From contig NZ_VHQH01000034.1 in the NCBI RefSeq assembly GCF_006517535.1, forward strand, positions 248,001 to 312,000: a stretch of 64,000 nt of DNA, in the 5' to 3' direction. A model generated the notes under the pieces. It had not been told where the DNA came from. It did no database searches and saw only the letters and a list, made by a program, of their open reading frames with translations. Of this stretch, positions 46,441-54,837 are shown one piece after another. The translations under genes and the position numbers were made by a program. This DNA is from Schumannella sp. 10F1B-5-1. Lineage in GTDB: Bacteria > Actinomycetota > Actinomycetes > Actinomycetales > Microbacteriaceae. The first letter of the stretch is position 1; each line of letters opens with the position of its first letter.

Positions 46441-47232
46441 GTGACCGATCCCCAGCAGCCCCAGCCCGGTCAGCCGCAGCCGCACCCCGGCCAGCCGCAG
46501 CCGCCGCAGACCCCGGGCGAGCCGCCGCAGGCGCCGCAGGCCCCGCAGTACGGCCAGCCGCAGCAGCCCGCCGCCCCGCAGCAGCCGGCGTATCAGCCCC
46601 CGCAAAGCGCGCAGCCGCACTACGGCCAGCAGCCCCAGCAGCACCCCGTGCAGCATCCCCAGCAGTCGCAGCCCGCCGCCCCGCAGTACGGCCAGGCGCC
46701 CGCGCAACCGCAGTACGCGCCGCAGCAGTACGGCCAGCCGCAGCAGCCCCAGTCCCAGCAGCAGTACGCCCAGCAGCCGTCGCAGCAGCACGCCCCGCAG
46801 CCCCAGTACGGCGCCCCGCAGCAGGGTGCCTACGCCGGCCAGCAGCCGACAGCGCCTGGCGCCGCGTCCGGCGCCGCGCCCGCCGGTACCGCCGCCCCGG
46901 CGTCGTCGGCCCGCCGTTTCGGGCCTGGCCTGCTCGCCCTGCTCGCGGGCGTCGCCGCGACGCTGGTCGGCATCCTGCGCTCGATCATCTCGCCGTTCAT
47001 CCTCTCGGCCGACCTCGGCATCGACGGCTACCAGGTCTTCAACTACGGCTTCACCGCCGTGATCGGCATCATCGCGGTCGTCGCCGTGATCTTCGGCATC
47101 GTCGCGCTCGTGCGCCGCGATCCGGCGAAGCTCGCGGCCGGCATCGGTCTGGGCGTCGGCGGCTACATCCTGCTGTTCACGATCGTCGGGTTCCTGCAGA
47201 CGGCGCTCTACTCGGTCGCCGGCAGCTTCTGA
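46441..47232 (+). CDS. Gln/Pro-rich membrane protein
   Basis: 263 residues. The first ~160 are a low-complexity Gln/Pro/Ala repeat (QPQ, QYGQ, PQQ units with recurring YG), followed by three TM helices (about 160-182, 196-220 and 230-255). The plan resembles cell-envelope proteins in which a disordered N-terminus carries interaction or phosphorylation sites. The GTG at 46441 is preceded by GAGGAG. Function unknown. It stands alone between two terminator-like hairpins. Confidence 0.75.
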   Translation: MTDPQQPQPGQPQPHPGQPQPPQTPGEPPQAPQAPQYGQPQQPAAPQQPAYQPPQSAQPHYGQQPQQHPVQHPQQSQPAAPQYGQAPAQPQYAPQQYGQPQQPQSQQQYAQQPSQQHAPQPQYGAPQQGAYAGQQPTAPGAASGAAPAGTAAPASSARRFGPGLLALLAGVAATLVGILRSIISPFILSADLGIDGYQVFNYGFTAVIGIIAVVAVIFGIVALVRRDPAKLAAGIGLGVGGYILLFTIVGFLQTALYSVAGSF

Positions 47233-47238
47233 CCGGGC

Positions 47239-47279
47239 GGGATGCGCGGCCCCCGCCCCGGCGCGGGGCCGCGCATCCC
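47239..47279 (+). terminator. terminator after the Q/P-rich gene
   Basis: GGGATGCGCGGCCCC (47239-47253) pairs perfectly over 15 bp with GGGGCCGCGCATCCC (47265-47279). Confidence 0.65.
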
Positions 47280-47380
47280 CGCGGAGTAGGCTGACCCCGC
47301 AGTCGGCCCGCCCTCCGCGGTCTGTCCACGGCTCGGGAGACGGCTGACCTTCCCCGTTCCCGCACGACTGGAGCCCCTGC

Positions 47381-48445
47381 GTGACCCGCGTCCTCGACCT
47401 CGCGACCATCCCCGGAGACGGCATCGGAGTCGAGGTGGTCGCCGAGGCGCTCGCCGTGCTCAAGGCCGCGGTCGGCGACGACGTCGAGGTCACGACGACC
47501 GAGTACCCCTTCGGCGCCGAGCACTTCCTCGCCACGGGCGAGATCCTCAGCGACGACGACCTCGCGACGCTCGCCCGCCACGAGGCGATCCTGTTCGGCG
47601 CGGTCGGCGGCGACCCGCGGGATGCGCGTCTCGCCGGCGGCATCATCGAGCGCGGGCTGCTGCTCAAGCTGCGCTTCGCGTTCGACCACTACGTCAACCT
47701 GCGCCCGACCAAGCTCTACCCCTCGGTCACGAGCCCGCTGTCGAACCCGGGCGAGGTCGACTTCGTCGTCGTGCGCGAGGGCACCGAGGGGCCCTACGTC
47801 GGCAACGGCGGCGTCATCCGCCGCGGCACCCCGCACGAGATCGCCAACGAGGTCAGCGTCAACACGGCCTTCGGCGTCGAGCGCGTCGTGAAGTACGCCT
47901 TCGACCTGGCCGAGAAGCGGGGTCGCAAGCTCACGCTCGTGCACAAGACCAACGTGCTCACCAACGCCGGATCGCTGTGGGCGCGGCTCGTCGAGGCCGA
48001 GGCGGCCGATCATCCGGACGTGGTCTGGGATTACCTGCACGTGGATGCCGCGACCATCTTCCTGGTCACCGACCCTGCTAGGTTCGACGTCATCGTCACC
48101 GACAACCTCTTCGGCGACATCCTCACCGACCTGGCCGGCGCGATCAGCGGCGGTATCGGGCTCGCCGCCTCGGGCAACGTCAACCCGGATGGCGCGTTCC
48201 CGAGCATGTTCGAGCCGGTGCACGGCTCTGCTCCCGACATCGCCGGACAGCAGAAGGCCGACCCCACCGCCGCGATCCTCTCGGCGGCCCTCCTCCTCGA
48301 CCATGTGGGTCTGCCGGAGGCGGCCGCTCGCGTGACCGCGGCCGTCAGCGCCGATCTCGCCGAACGCGGTAGCGCGCGCCGCACGACCTCCGAGGTCGGT
48401 GCGGCGATCGCGCAGCGCGTGCTGGCGACGGCGCCCGCCCACTGA
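47381..48445 (+). CDS. leuB: 3-isopropylmalate dehydrogenase
   Basis: 354 residues of the isocitrate/isopropylmalate dehydrogenase family, the oxidative decarboxylation step of leucine synthesis. Family segments are [12 protein letters not shown], the substrate arginines in [44 protein letters not shown] and [11 protein letters not shown]. It starts at GTG 47381. ilvE follows after 26 bp, so the two genes form a leucine/valine operon. Confidence 0.96.
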   Translation: MTRVLDLATIPGDGIGVEVVAEALAVLKAAVGDDVEVTTTEYPFGAEHFLATGEILSDDDLATLARHEAILFGAVGGDPRDARLAGGIIERGLLLKLRFAFDHYVNLRPTKLYPSVTSPLSNPGEVDFVVVREGTEGPYVGNGGVIRRGTPHEIANEVSVNTAFGVERVVKYAFDLAEKRGRKLTLVHKTNVLTNAGSLWARLVEAEAADHPDVVWDYLHVDAATIFLVTDPARFDVIVTDNLFGDILTDLAGAISGGIGLAASGNVNPDGAFPSMFEPVHGSAPDIAGQQKADPTAAILSAALLLDHVGLPEAAARVTAAVSADLAERGSARRTTSEVGAAIAQRVLATAPAH

Positions 48446-48471
48446 CCCTCGATCCGACCGGAGTAGAGCAC

Positions 48472-49581
48472 ATGCCCATCCAGCTGCCCATGGCCCAGAA
48501 GGACCTCACCTTCGCCGTGACCCGCAACGAGAACGCGAAGACCGTCGAGGAGCGGGAGCAGATCCTCGCCGACCCCGGGTTCGGGCAGCACTTCACCGAT
48601 CACATGGTCGACATCTGCTGGTCGGAGTGGGGCGGCTGGCACCGTCCGCGCGTTCAGCCCTACGGGCCCATCCAGCTCGACCCGGCCGCGGCCGTGCTGC
48701 ACTACGCGCAGGAGGTCTTCGAGGGGCTCAAGGCCTACCGCTGGGCCGACGGCAGCGTGCGCACCTTCCGCCCCGACGCGAACGCCGCCCGCCTGCAGCG
48801 CTCGGCCCGCCGACTGGCGCTGCCCGAGCTGCCCACCGACTACTTCGTCGACTCGCTGCGGCAGCTGATCCAGGCGGATGCCGACTGGGTGCCCAGCGCG
48901 CCGGAGACGAGCCTCTACATCCGCCCCTTCATGTTCGCGAAGGAGGCCTTCCTCGGCGTGCGCGCCGCGAAGAAGGTCAACTACTACGTGATCGCGAGCC
49001 CCGCGGGCGCCTACTTCACCGGGGGCATCCAGCCGCTCGAGATCTGGCTGTCGACGCACTACACGCGCGCCGGCCACGGCGGCATGGGCGCGGCGAAGAC
49101 GGGCGGCAACTACGCCGCCTCGCTCGTGGCGCAGCAGGAGGCCTACGAGAACGACTGCCAGCAGGTGCTGTTCCTGGATGCGGAGGAGGGCAAGTACCTC
49201 GAGGAGCTCGGCGGCATGAACGTCGTGCTGGTCACCCGCGACGGCCGCCTGCTCACGCCCGAGTCGGACTCGATCCTCGAGGGGATCACGCTCGACTCGA
49301 TCCTTCAGTTGGGTCGCGACCGCGGCTTCACGACCGAGCAGCGCCGCATCTCGATCGATGAGTGGCGCGAGGGCGTCGAGTCGGGCGAGATCGTCGAGGC
49401 CTTCGCGTGCGGCACGGCCGCGGTCATCACGCCCATCCGCCAGCTGCGCAACGCCGACGTCGAGATCACGATGCCCGAGGTGGCCGAGCCGGTGTCGCTG
49501 TCGCTGCGTGAGGAGCTCACCGGGATCCAGTACGGCCGCGTCGAGGACCGCCACGGCTGGACGGTGCGGCTCGACGCCTGA
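48472..49581 (+). CDS. ilvE: branched-chain amino-acid aminotransferase
   Basis: 369-residue fold-type IV PLP enzyme. Key segments are AQEVFEGLKAYRW, RPFMFAKEAFLGV, the PLP lysine region GAAKTGGNYAASL, and the phosphate loop ACGTAAVITPI. It transfers the amino group to the oxo acids of leucine, isoleucine and valine. ATG 48472 follows a GAGTAGAG stretch. A perfect terminator lies at 49631. Confidence 0.95.
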   Translation: MPIQLPMAQKDLTFAVTRNENAKTVEEREQILADPGFGQHFTDHMVDICWSEWGGWHRPRVQPYGPIQLDPAAAVLHYAQEVFEGLKAYRWADGSVRTFRPDANAARLQRSARRLALPELPTDYFVDSLRQLIQADADWVPSAPETSLYIRPFMFAKEAFLGVRAAKKVNYYVIASPAGAYFTGGIQPLEIWLSTHYTRAGHGGMGAAKTGGNYAASLVAQQEAYENDCQQVLFLDAEEGKYLEELGGMNVVLVTRDGRLLTPESDSILEGITLDSILQLGRDRGFTTEQRRISIDEWREGVESGEIVEAFACGTAAVITPIRQLRNADVEITMPEVAEPVSLSLREELTGIQYGRVEDRHGWTVRLDA

Positions 49582-49630
49582 CACGTCGCACCCGCGCCGC
49601 CCGAACGGCGGTGCGGCGCGCGTCCCCTCT

Positions 49631-49665
49631 CGAACGCCCCGGAGCCCTGTGCTCCGGGGCGTTCG
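49631..49665. terminator. perfect 15-bp terminator after ilvE
   Basis: CGAACGCCCCGGAGC (49631-49645) pairs with GCTCCGGGGCGTTCG (49651-49665) across a 5-nt loop. Confidence 0.85.
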
Positions 49666-49899
49666 TCGTCGCCGGAACCCCTGATCAGGCCCGGATGCGC
49701 GACGCCTGTCGCGTGTTCGTTACGTGGTCGCAACGGTCACCCCCCGAACTGGTGACACGCTGTCGATCTGGTTCTGTTCTCGTTCACCGAGACGCGCGGT
49801 CGCGTTCATCCTGCGCCAATTCACTGCCTTCGCCCCACCAGTGATACCGCCCTGAATCTGCCCGATCGCGCCCCGATCCCTGCCCATCCGGAGTGCCCC
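49666..49899. promoter_or_regulatory. regulatory gap upstream of the envelope locus
   Basis: No gene is visible in this ~235 bp. It contains an inverted repeat, GTCACC (49736-49741) with GGTGAC (49751-49756), and two direct copies of GTTCA[CT]C at 49782 and 49804, 22 bp apart (two 11-bp units). The second pair looks like a PHO box before the gene at 49900. Confidence 0.4.
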
Positions 49900-50367
49900 G
49901 TGAGCTCTGTCGCTCGCATCGTCATCACCACGTTCGACTCGTCGGCCAGCCCGAAGATCGTGCCGTGGCGTGAGCATTCGACCCGCGTCGCGGGCGTCGT
50001 GCTCGGCGCCGCCGACGCCCGCCCCACCCAGCCGGCCGTCTGGCATCTCGCCGGCTCGAACCACCGCATGCTGGCCCGCAGCGTGTCGGTGTTCGACTCG
50101 GCCGCCGCGGCGATGGCCGACGCGACGGCGGCGCTCGAATCGCAGACCGACCTCGAGCCGCGCCTGGTGCGCGACGCGAACGGCTCAGCGCTCGGCTGGT
50201 TCCTGCGCCGAGGGGCAGACCCCGTGATCGCGTGCGCGCGCTGGTACTCGACCGACCGCGACCGTCGCAAGTCGCTGCTCGCCGCGGTCGAGGGCTTCGT
50301 GACGGCGACGATCGCGCCGGTCGCGCGCGTCTCGCATCCTCAGCTCGGTCGCCACCCGCGGGTGTGA
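49900..50367 (+). CDS. hypothetical protein coupled to the kinase gene
   Basis: 155 residues, soluble, without a signal peptide or TM helix. There is a hydrophobic start (VARIVITTFDS), an Ala-rich helix near 80 and several Arg/His residues at the end. It is not recognised. Its stop (TGA 50365-50367) overlaps the GTG of the PASTA-kinase gene by 4 bp, so the pair is translationally coupled. It might be a substrate or modulator of the kinase. Confidence 0.6.
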   Translation: MSSVARIVITTFDSSASPKIVPWREHSTRVAGVVLGAADARPTQPAVWHLAGSNHRMLARSVSVFDSAAAAMADATAALESQTDLEPRLVRDANGSALGWFLRRGADPVIACARWYSTDRDRRKSLLAAVEGFVTATIAPVARVSHPQLGRHPRV

Positions 50368-52229
50368 GCGAGCTGATCGGCGGCTACCGTCTCGGCGAGC
50401 TCAGCGGCAGCGGGGCCACCGCGTCGGTGTTCGCCGCCGAGGATGCGCAGACCGGCGAGCGGGTCGCGCTCAAGGTGCTGCACCCGCACCTCTCGGAGCG
50501 CGAGGTCGACCGTGAGCGGTTCCTCGCCGGCGCGCAGCACCGGGTCGCGCATCCCAACGTGATCGGCATCCGCGGCGCGGGGGAGCAGATCTCCGGCACG
50601 ACCACGGTGTGCTGGATCGCTCTCGACTGGGCCGAGGGCGAGCCGCTCGCGCGTCGGCTGCGGCGGGGTGCGCTGGCACCCGCCGAGGTGCGCGAGCTCG
50701 CGGACGGCCTGCTGCGGGCGCTCGCCGCCGTGCACGATTCCGGGCTCGTTCATCGCGACGTGTCGACGTCGAACGTGCTCGTGCCCGCCCGCGCGCTCGT
50801 GCGCGCCGCCGACGTGCGGCTGATCGACGTCGACCGACTCGCCTGGACCGGCGAGGCGAGCCTCGGCGACGACGCCCTGGGTCCCGATCCGTCGGCCGAC
50901 GGCGCGCTGCGGGTCGTCGCCAACCCCGACTTCGCGGCCCCCGAGCAGCGCGCGGGGCTCCCGCTCGACCGGCGCGGTGACCTGTTCTCGGCGGCCGCGG
51001 TGATCTACGCGGCGGCGACCGGGCATCCGCCCTATCGAGCGGGACGCCGGGATGCGCTGCTGTCGGGCGGCGTCGTGACCCCGCCGATCGCGTCGGTCGA
51101 CGGCGCCGACGTGCCGGTCGAGGTGGACCGCGCGCTCGCCGCGGCGCTGTCGCCGGTGCCGCTGCGCCGCCCGCGCGACGCGGAGGAGCTGCGGCGTCGG
51201 ATCGTCGAGGCGCTGGCCGGGGCCGGCGCGGTCGCCGACGACGCGGTCGACGCCGAGGCGGCAGGGGCGGCCGGGGCCGGCGGCGGCACCGGCGGGATCG
51301 CCGCCGCGCAGCCCGATGCCGTCACGCGCGTGCTCGGGGCCACCGGGGCGGGGATCAGCGGTCCGCGAGCGAGCGCGTCGCCATCCGACCACACCGCCCG
51401 GGACGCGGTGACCGCCGTGATCCCCCCGAGGGCGGCGCGCGCGAGTGGCGCACGCGCGGCGGCTCCCGCGCCGGTCGGCCCCGCCGTGCGCCCCGCCGCC
51501 GATCCGGCCGCCGCTCCCGACGACGACGCGCGTGATCGCCCGCTTCGAGGGCGCGGCGGGCTCATCGCCCTCGTCGCCGTCGTGCTGGCGCTCGCGGGGA
51601 TCGCGACCCTGCCCGCGCTCGCCGGAACCGAAGCAGAGCCGCAGGAGCGCACGACCGCGACCGCGAGCCCCAGCGCTGCTCCGAGCACCTCGGCGACGCC
51701 GACCGTGCCGAGCCGCCCGTCGACGGCCGCGCCGCCCGCCGACACCGCGCTGCCCGAGCTCGTCGGGCTCGGTCTCGGCGAGGCGACGTCACGGCTCGCC
51801 GCGATCGGCGTCGAGGTCGGCATCGTGAGCGAGGTCGACTCCGCCAGCCCCGCGAGCACGGTCGTGCGGGCGCCGACGTCCGTGCCGGCGGGGTCGCGCG
51901 TCGATCTCGTGGTCGCGTCGGGCCGCAACGTCGTGCCCGATGTGGCGGGGCTGACGATCGCCGACGGCCGAGCCCGCCTGAGCGCGGCCGGCTTCGGCGT
52001 CGCCGGCGCGAGCGACGACGACGAGGCGGGCACCGCCCCCGGGGCATCCGCCACCGCATCCCGCATCACCGGCACGAGCCCGATCGCCGGCACCTCGCTG
52101 CCGATCGGCACCGTCGTGGAGCTGCGGGCGACGCGCATCCCCGCCTCGCCGTCGCCGTCGGCGAGTCCGTCGGCGACGTCGACGCCGCGCCCCAGCGCAT
52201 CCCCGTCAGCGGCCAGGGGGCCTTCATGA
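50364..52229 (+). CDS. PASTA-type Ser/Thr protein kinase with atypical catalytic loop
   Basis: 621 residues. The kinase domain (about 5-280) has a G-loop LSGSGATASVF, ATP lysine K37 (VALKVL) and catalytic D132 in HRDVSTSN. The loop position normally filled by Lys in HRDLKxxN is Ser here (S134), and DFG is replaced by D155-V-D. A long Ala/Pro-rich juxtamembrane region, one TM helix (about 396-416) and two PASTA-like repeats (about 460-590, LPELVGLGLGEATSRL and VPDVAGLTIADGRARL) follow, with a Ser/Pro-rich end. PASTA domains sense muropeptides or lipid II. GTG 50364 overlaps the preceding gene. It lies just before pstC. Confidence 0.82.
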   Translation: MSELIGGYRLGELSGSGATASVFAAEDAQTGERVALKVLHPHLSEREVDRERFLAGAQHRVAHPNVIGIRGAGEQISGTTTVCWIALDWAEGEPLARRLRRGALAPAEVRELADGLLRALAAVHDSGLVHRDVSTSNVLVPARALVRAADVRLIDVDRLAWTGEASLGDDALGPDPSADGALRVVANPDFAAPEQRAGLPLDRRGDLFSAAAVIYAAATGHPPYRAGRRDALLSGGVVTPPIASVDGADVPVEVDRALAAALSPVPLRRPRDAEELRRRIVEALAGAGAVADDAVDAEAAGAAGAGGGTGGIAAAQPDAVTRVLGATGAGISGPRASASPSDHTARDAVTAVIPPRAARASGARAAAPAPVGPAVRPAADPAAAPDDDARDRPLRGRGGLIALVAVVLALAGIATLPALAGTEAEPQERTTATASPSAAPSTSATPTVPSRPSTAAPPADTALPELVGLGLGEATSRLAAIGVEVGIVSEVDSASPASTVVRAPTSVPAGSRVDLVVASGRNVVPDVAGLTIADGRARLSAAGFGVAGASDDDEAGTAPGASATASRITGTSPIAGTSLPIGTVVELRATRIPASPSPSASPSATSTPRPSASPSAARGPS

Positions 52230-52243
52230 CCCCGACGCCTCGT

Positions 52244-52264
52244 GTTCACCTGCCGAGGTTCGAC
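52244..52264 (+). promoter_or_regulatory. GTTCACC box upstream of pstC
   Basis: GTTCACCTGCC (52244-52254) is followed by a weaker GGTTCGAC, about 150 bp before pstC. It resembles a PHO box but the second repeat is not in 11-bp phase. Confidence 0.35.
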
Positions 52265-52400
52265 TGTCTCGACCCTGCTGGGAACTCGCGCCGACCGCGC
52301 CGCGAGACCTGCCGCGTCGGCCCGATGACCCGTGTCATCCGGGCATCCACCCCGCTCGACCCGCTGACCCGCCAGATCAGCCCCGCACCCGAGGATCACC

Positions 52401-53384
52401 GTGACCGCCGCTGACATCCGCCCGCGCTCGCTGCGCACGCGGCCGTCGTTCGCCGACGCCGTGTTCCGGCGCACGGCGTTCTCGGCCGGCATCATCACGG
52501 TCGGCATCATGCTCGCCGTCGGACTCTTCCTGTCGGTGCGCGCTAGCCAGGCGATCGGCGTCGCCGGACCGGCGTTCCTGTTCGAGCAGCAGTGGTCGCC
52601 CGAGACGAAGCAGTTCGGCATCGCGGCGGTGCTGTTCGGCACGGTCACGGTCGCCGCCGTCGCGATGTGCGTCAGCGTGCCGCTCGCGCTCGGCACCGCG
52701 CTGCTGATCTCCGAAGTCGCGGGCGGACGCCTGCGCAGCCTGCTGGTCACCATGGTCGACCTGATGGCGGCCGTGCCCAGCGTGGTGTTCGGCCTGTGGG
52801 GCGTGTTCTTCCTGCAGGAGAACGTCATCCCGGTCTCGCGCTGGATCTCGACCTACTTCGGCTGGATCCCGATCTTCCGGGTCACGGATGCGCAGGGCCA
52901 CGTGCTGACCGACGCGAGCGCGTTCACGTCGTCGGCGTTCATCGCCGGCATCGTCGTCGGCCTCATGGTCGTGCCGACGCAGACCTCGGTCATGCGCGAG
53001 GCCTTCTCGCAGGCGCCCGTGGGGGAGCGCGAGGGGGCGCTCGCGCTCGGCTCGACGCGCTGGGGGATGATCCGCACGGTCGTGCTGCCCTTCGGCCGCG
53101 GCGGCATCATCGGCGCGACCATGCTCGGCCTCGGCCGCGCCCTCGGCGAGACGATCGCGGTCTACATGATCATCTCGCCGCTGTTCACGATCAACTGGCA
53201 GGTGCTCAAGACCGGGTCGAACTCGGTGTCGGCGCTCATCGCCCTGCGCTATGGCGAGGCGAGCCAGTTCGGGCTCTCGGCGCTCATGGCCGCGGGCCTC
53301 GCCCTGTTCCTGATCACCCTGGTCATCAACTTCGGCGCCTCGTCGATCGTGGCCCGATCGCGTTCCGGCGCCCAGACGAACTGA
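52401..53384 (+). CDS. pstC: phosphate ABC transporter permease PstC
   Basis: 327 residues with six or more TM helices and the binding-protein-dependent permease loop EGALALGSTRWGMIRTVVLP (EAA motif). The large extracytoplasmic loop near 125-165 is typical of PstC. GTG 52401 starts the gene, and pstA follows 7 bp after its stop. The usual partners PstA and PstS are present, but no PstB ATPase follows in the window. Confidence 0.9.
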   Translation: MTAADIRPRSLRTRPSFADAVFRRTAFSAGIITVGIMLAVGLFLSVRASQAIGVAGPAFLFEQQWSPETKQFGIAAVLFGTVTVAAVAMCVSVPLALGTALLISEVAGGRLRSLLVTMVDLMAAVPSVVFGLWGVFFLQENVIPVSRWISTYFGWIPIFRVTDAQGHVLTDASAFTSSAFIAGIVVGLMVVPTQTSVMREAFSQAPVGEREGALALGSTRWGMIRTVVLPFGRGGIIGATMLGLGRALGETIAVYMIISPLFTINWQVLKTGSNSVSALIALRYGEASQFGLSALMAAGLALFLITLVINFGASSIVARSRSGAQTN

Positions 53385-53391
53385 GCCCGCG

Positions 53392-54837
53392 ATGACCCTC
53401 CAGCAGGCTCCGGTCGCCGAGCGCACCGCCGCCCGTCTCGTCGACGAGCACCGCGACGAGGTCGACCTCGACGACACTCCGCTGCGCCGCCGTCGCGTCG
53501 CCCCGCGCACGGTGATGCCCGACCTCGACGGCGTGCCGCAGGCGCCGCGGCGCGGCCTGCGCCGCTCGACGCTCTCGGCGAGGTTCGACGCGATCGGCGC
53601 CGCGGCCGCCGCGATCTGCTTCACCGCGCTGCTCTACGGCTGGTTCAGCCCGCTCACCGGCGCGGTCGGCGCGGTCGTGATCGCGTACCTGGTGTTCCTC
53701 GGCTTCTACGCGCTGCTCGTCTCGATCGGCAGCGACCGCCGCGCCGTGGCCGACAAGATCATGACGGTGCTGATGATCAGCGCCGGGGTCGCGCTCTTCA
53801 GCGCCCTGGTCTTCGTCGTGGCCTTCGCGCTCATCCGCGGATCCAAGGCTCTGCCGCACCTCAACTTCCTCACCCAGACGATGGAGTTCGCGGGGCCGCT
53901 CGACCCGCTCACCGAGGGCGGCATCCTGCACGCGATCCTGGGCACGCTCATCCAGATCTCGATCGCGCTCGTGATCACGGTGCCCCTCGGCATCCTCACG
54001 GCCGTGTTCCTCAACGAGGTCGGCGGGCGCTTCGCCCGCTTCGTGCGCACGATCTCGGATGCGATGACGGCGCTGCCCTCGATCGTCGCCGGCCTCTTCG
54101 TCTACGCCGCGATCGTGCAGCTCATCACCCACCAGCGCTCGGGCTTCGCCGCGGCGATGGCGATCACGGTCATGATGCTGCCGATCGTCATCCGCGCCTC
54201 GGATGTCGTGCTGCGCCTGGTGGCCGGCAACCTGCGCGAGGCCTCCTACGCCCTCGGCGCGAACCGCTGGAAGACGGTGTGGCACGTCGTGCTGCCGACC
54301 GCGCGCTCGGGTCTCGTCACCGCGGTGATCCTCGGCACCGCCCGCGGCGTCGGCGAGACCTCGCCCGTGCTGCTCACCTCGGGCGTCACGGCCGTGATGA
54401 ACCTCAACCCCTTCAGCGGACCGATGATCTCGTTGCCGCTGCAGGTCTTCGACTTCGTCAAGTCGCCCGAGCCGAACATGATCGCGCGCGGCTTCGGCAC
54501 GGCGGCGGCGCTCGTGCTGCTCGTGCTGCTGCTGTTCGTGATCGCCCGGGTGATCGGCGGTCGTCCGCCGGGCATCCAGTCGCCGGGCGAGCGTCGCCGC
54601 GCGGCGCAGCGGTCGCGCGAGGACCTCGAGCGGATGACCGCGGCCGCGGCCTTCGCCGCCGCGCCGCCCGCTCTGCTCGGCGCGCCGCCGTCGGCGCTCG
54701 ACTTCGACCCGCTGCCGCTCGCGCCGGTCGTCGACGACACGACCGACACCGACACCGAAACCGACACCGCAGACCCGGCCGGCGCATCCGCGCCCGACGC
54801 CCCTGCCGCCCCCGCCTCCGAGGAGACCCCGCGATGA
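53392..54837 (+). CDS. pstA: phosphate ABC transporter permease PstA
   Basis: 481 residues, longer than the usual ~290. A charged ~55-residue N-terminal extension (repeated Arg) precedes the TM core with its EAA loop, EASYALGANRWKTVWHVVLP. About 105 C-terminal residues are Ala/Pro/Asp/Thr-rich and disordered. The final codons overlap pstS by 4 bp. Together with PstC it forms the channel for phosphate, driven by a PstB-type ATPase that must be encoded elsewhere. Confidence 0.9.
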   Translation: MTLQQAPVAERTAARLVDEHRDEVDLDDTPLRRRRVAPRTVMPDLDGVPQAPRRGLRRSTLSARFDAIGAAAAAICFTALLYGWFSPLTGAVGAVVIAYLVFLGFYALLVSIGSDRRAVADKIMTVLMISAGVALFSALVFVVAFALIRGSKALPHLNFLTQTMEFAGPLDPLTEGGILHAILGTLIQISIALVITVPLGILTAVFLNEVGGRFARFVRTISDAMTALPSIVAGLFVYAAIVQLITHQRSGFAAAMAITVMMLPIVIRASDVVLRLVAGNLREASYALGANRWKTVWHVVLPTARSGLVTAVILGTARGVGETSPVLLTSGVTAVMNLNPFSGPMISLPLQVFDFVKSPEPNMIARGFGTAAALVLLVLLLFVIARVIGGRPPGIQSPGERRRAAQRSREDLERMTAAAAFAAAPPALLGAPPSALDFDPLPLAPVVDDTTDTDTETDTADPAGASAPDAPAAPASEETPR

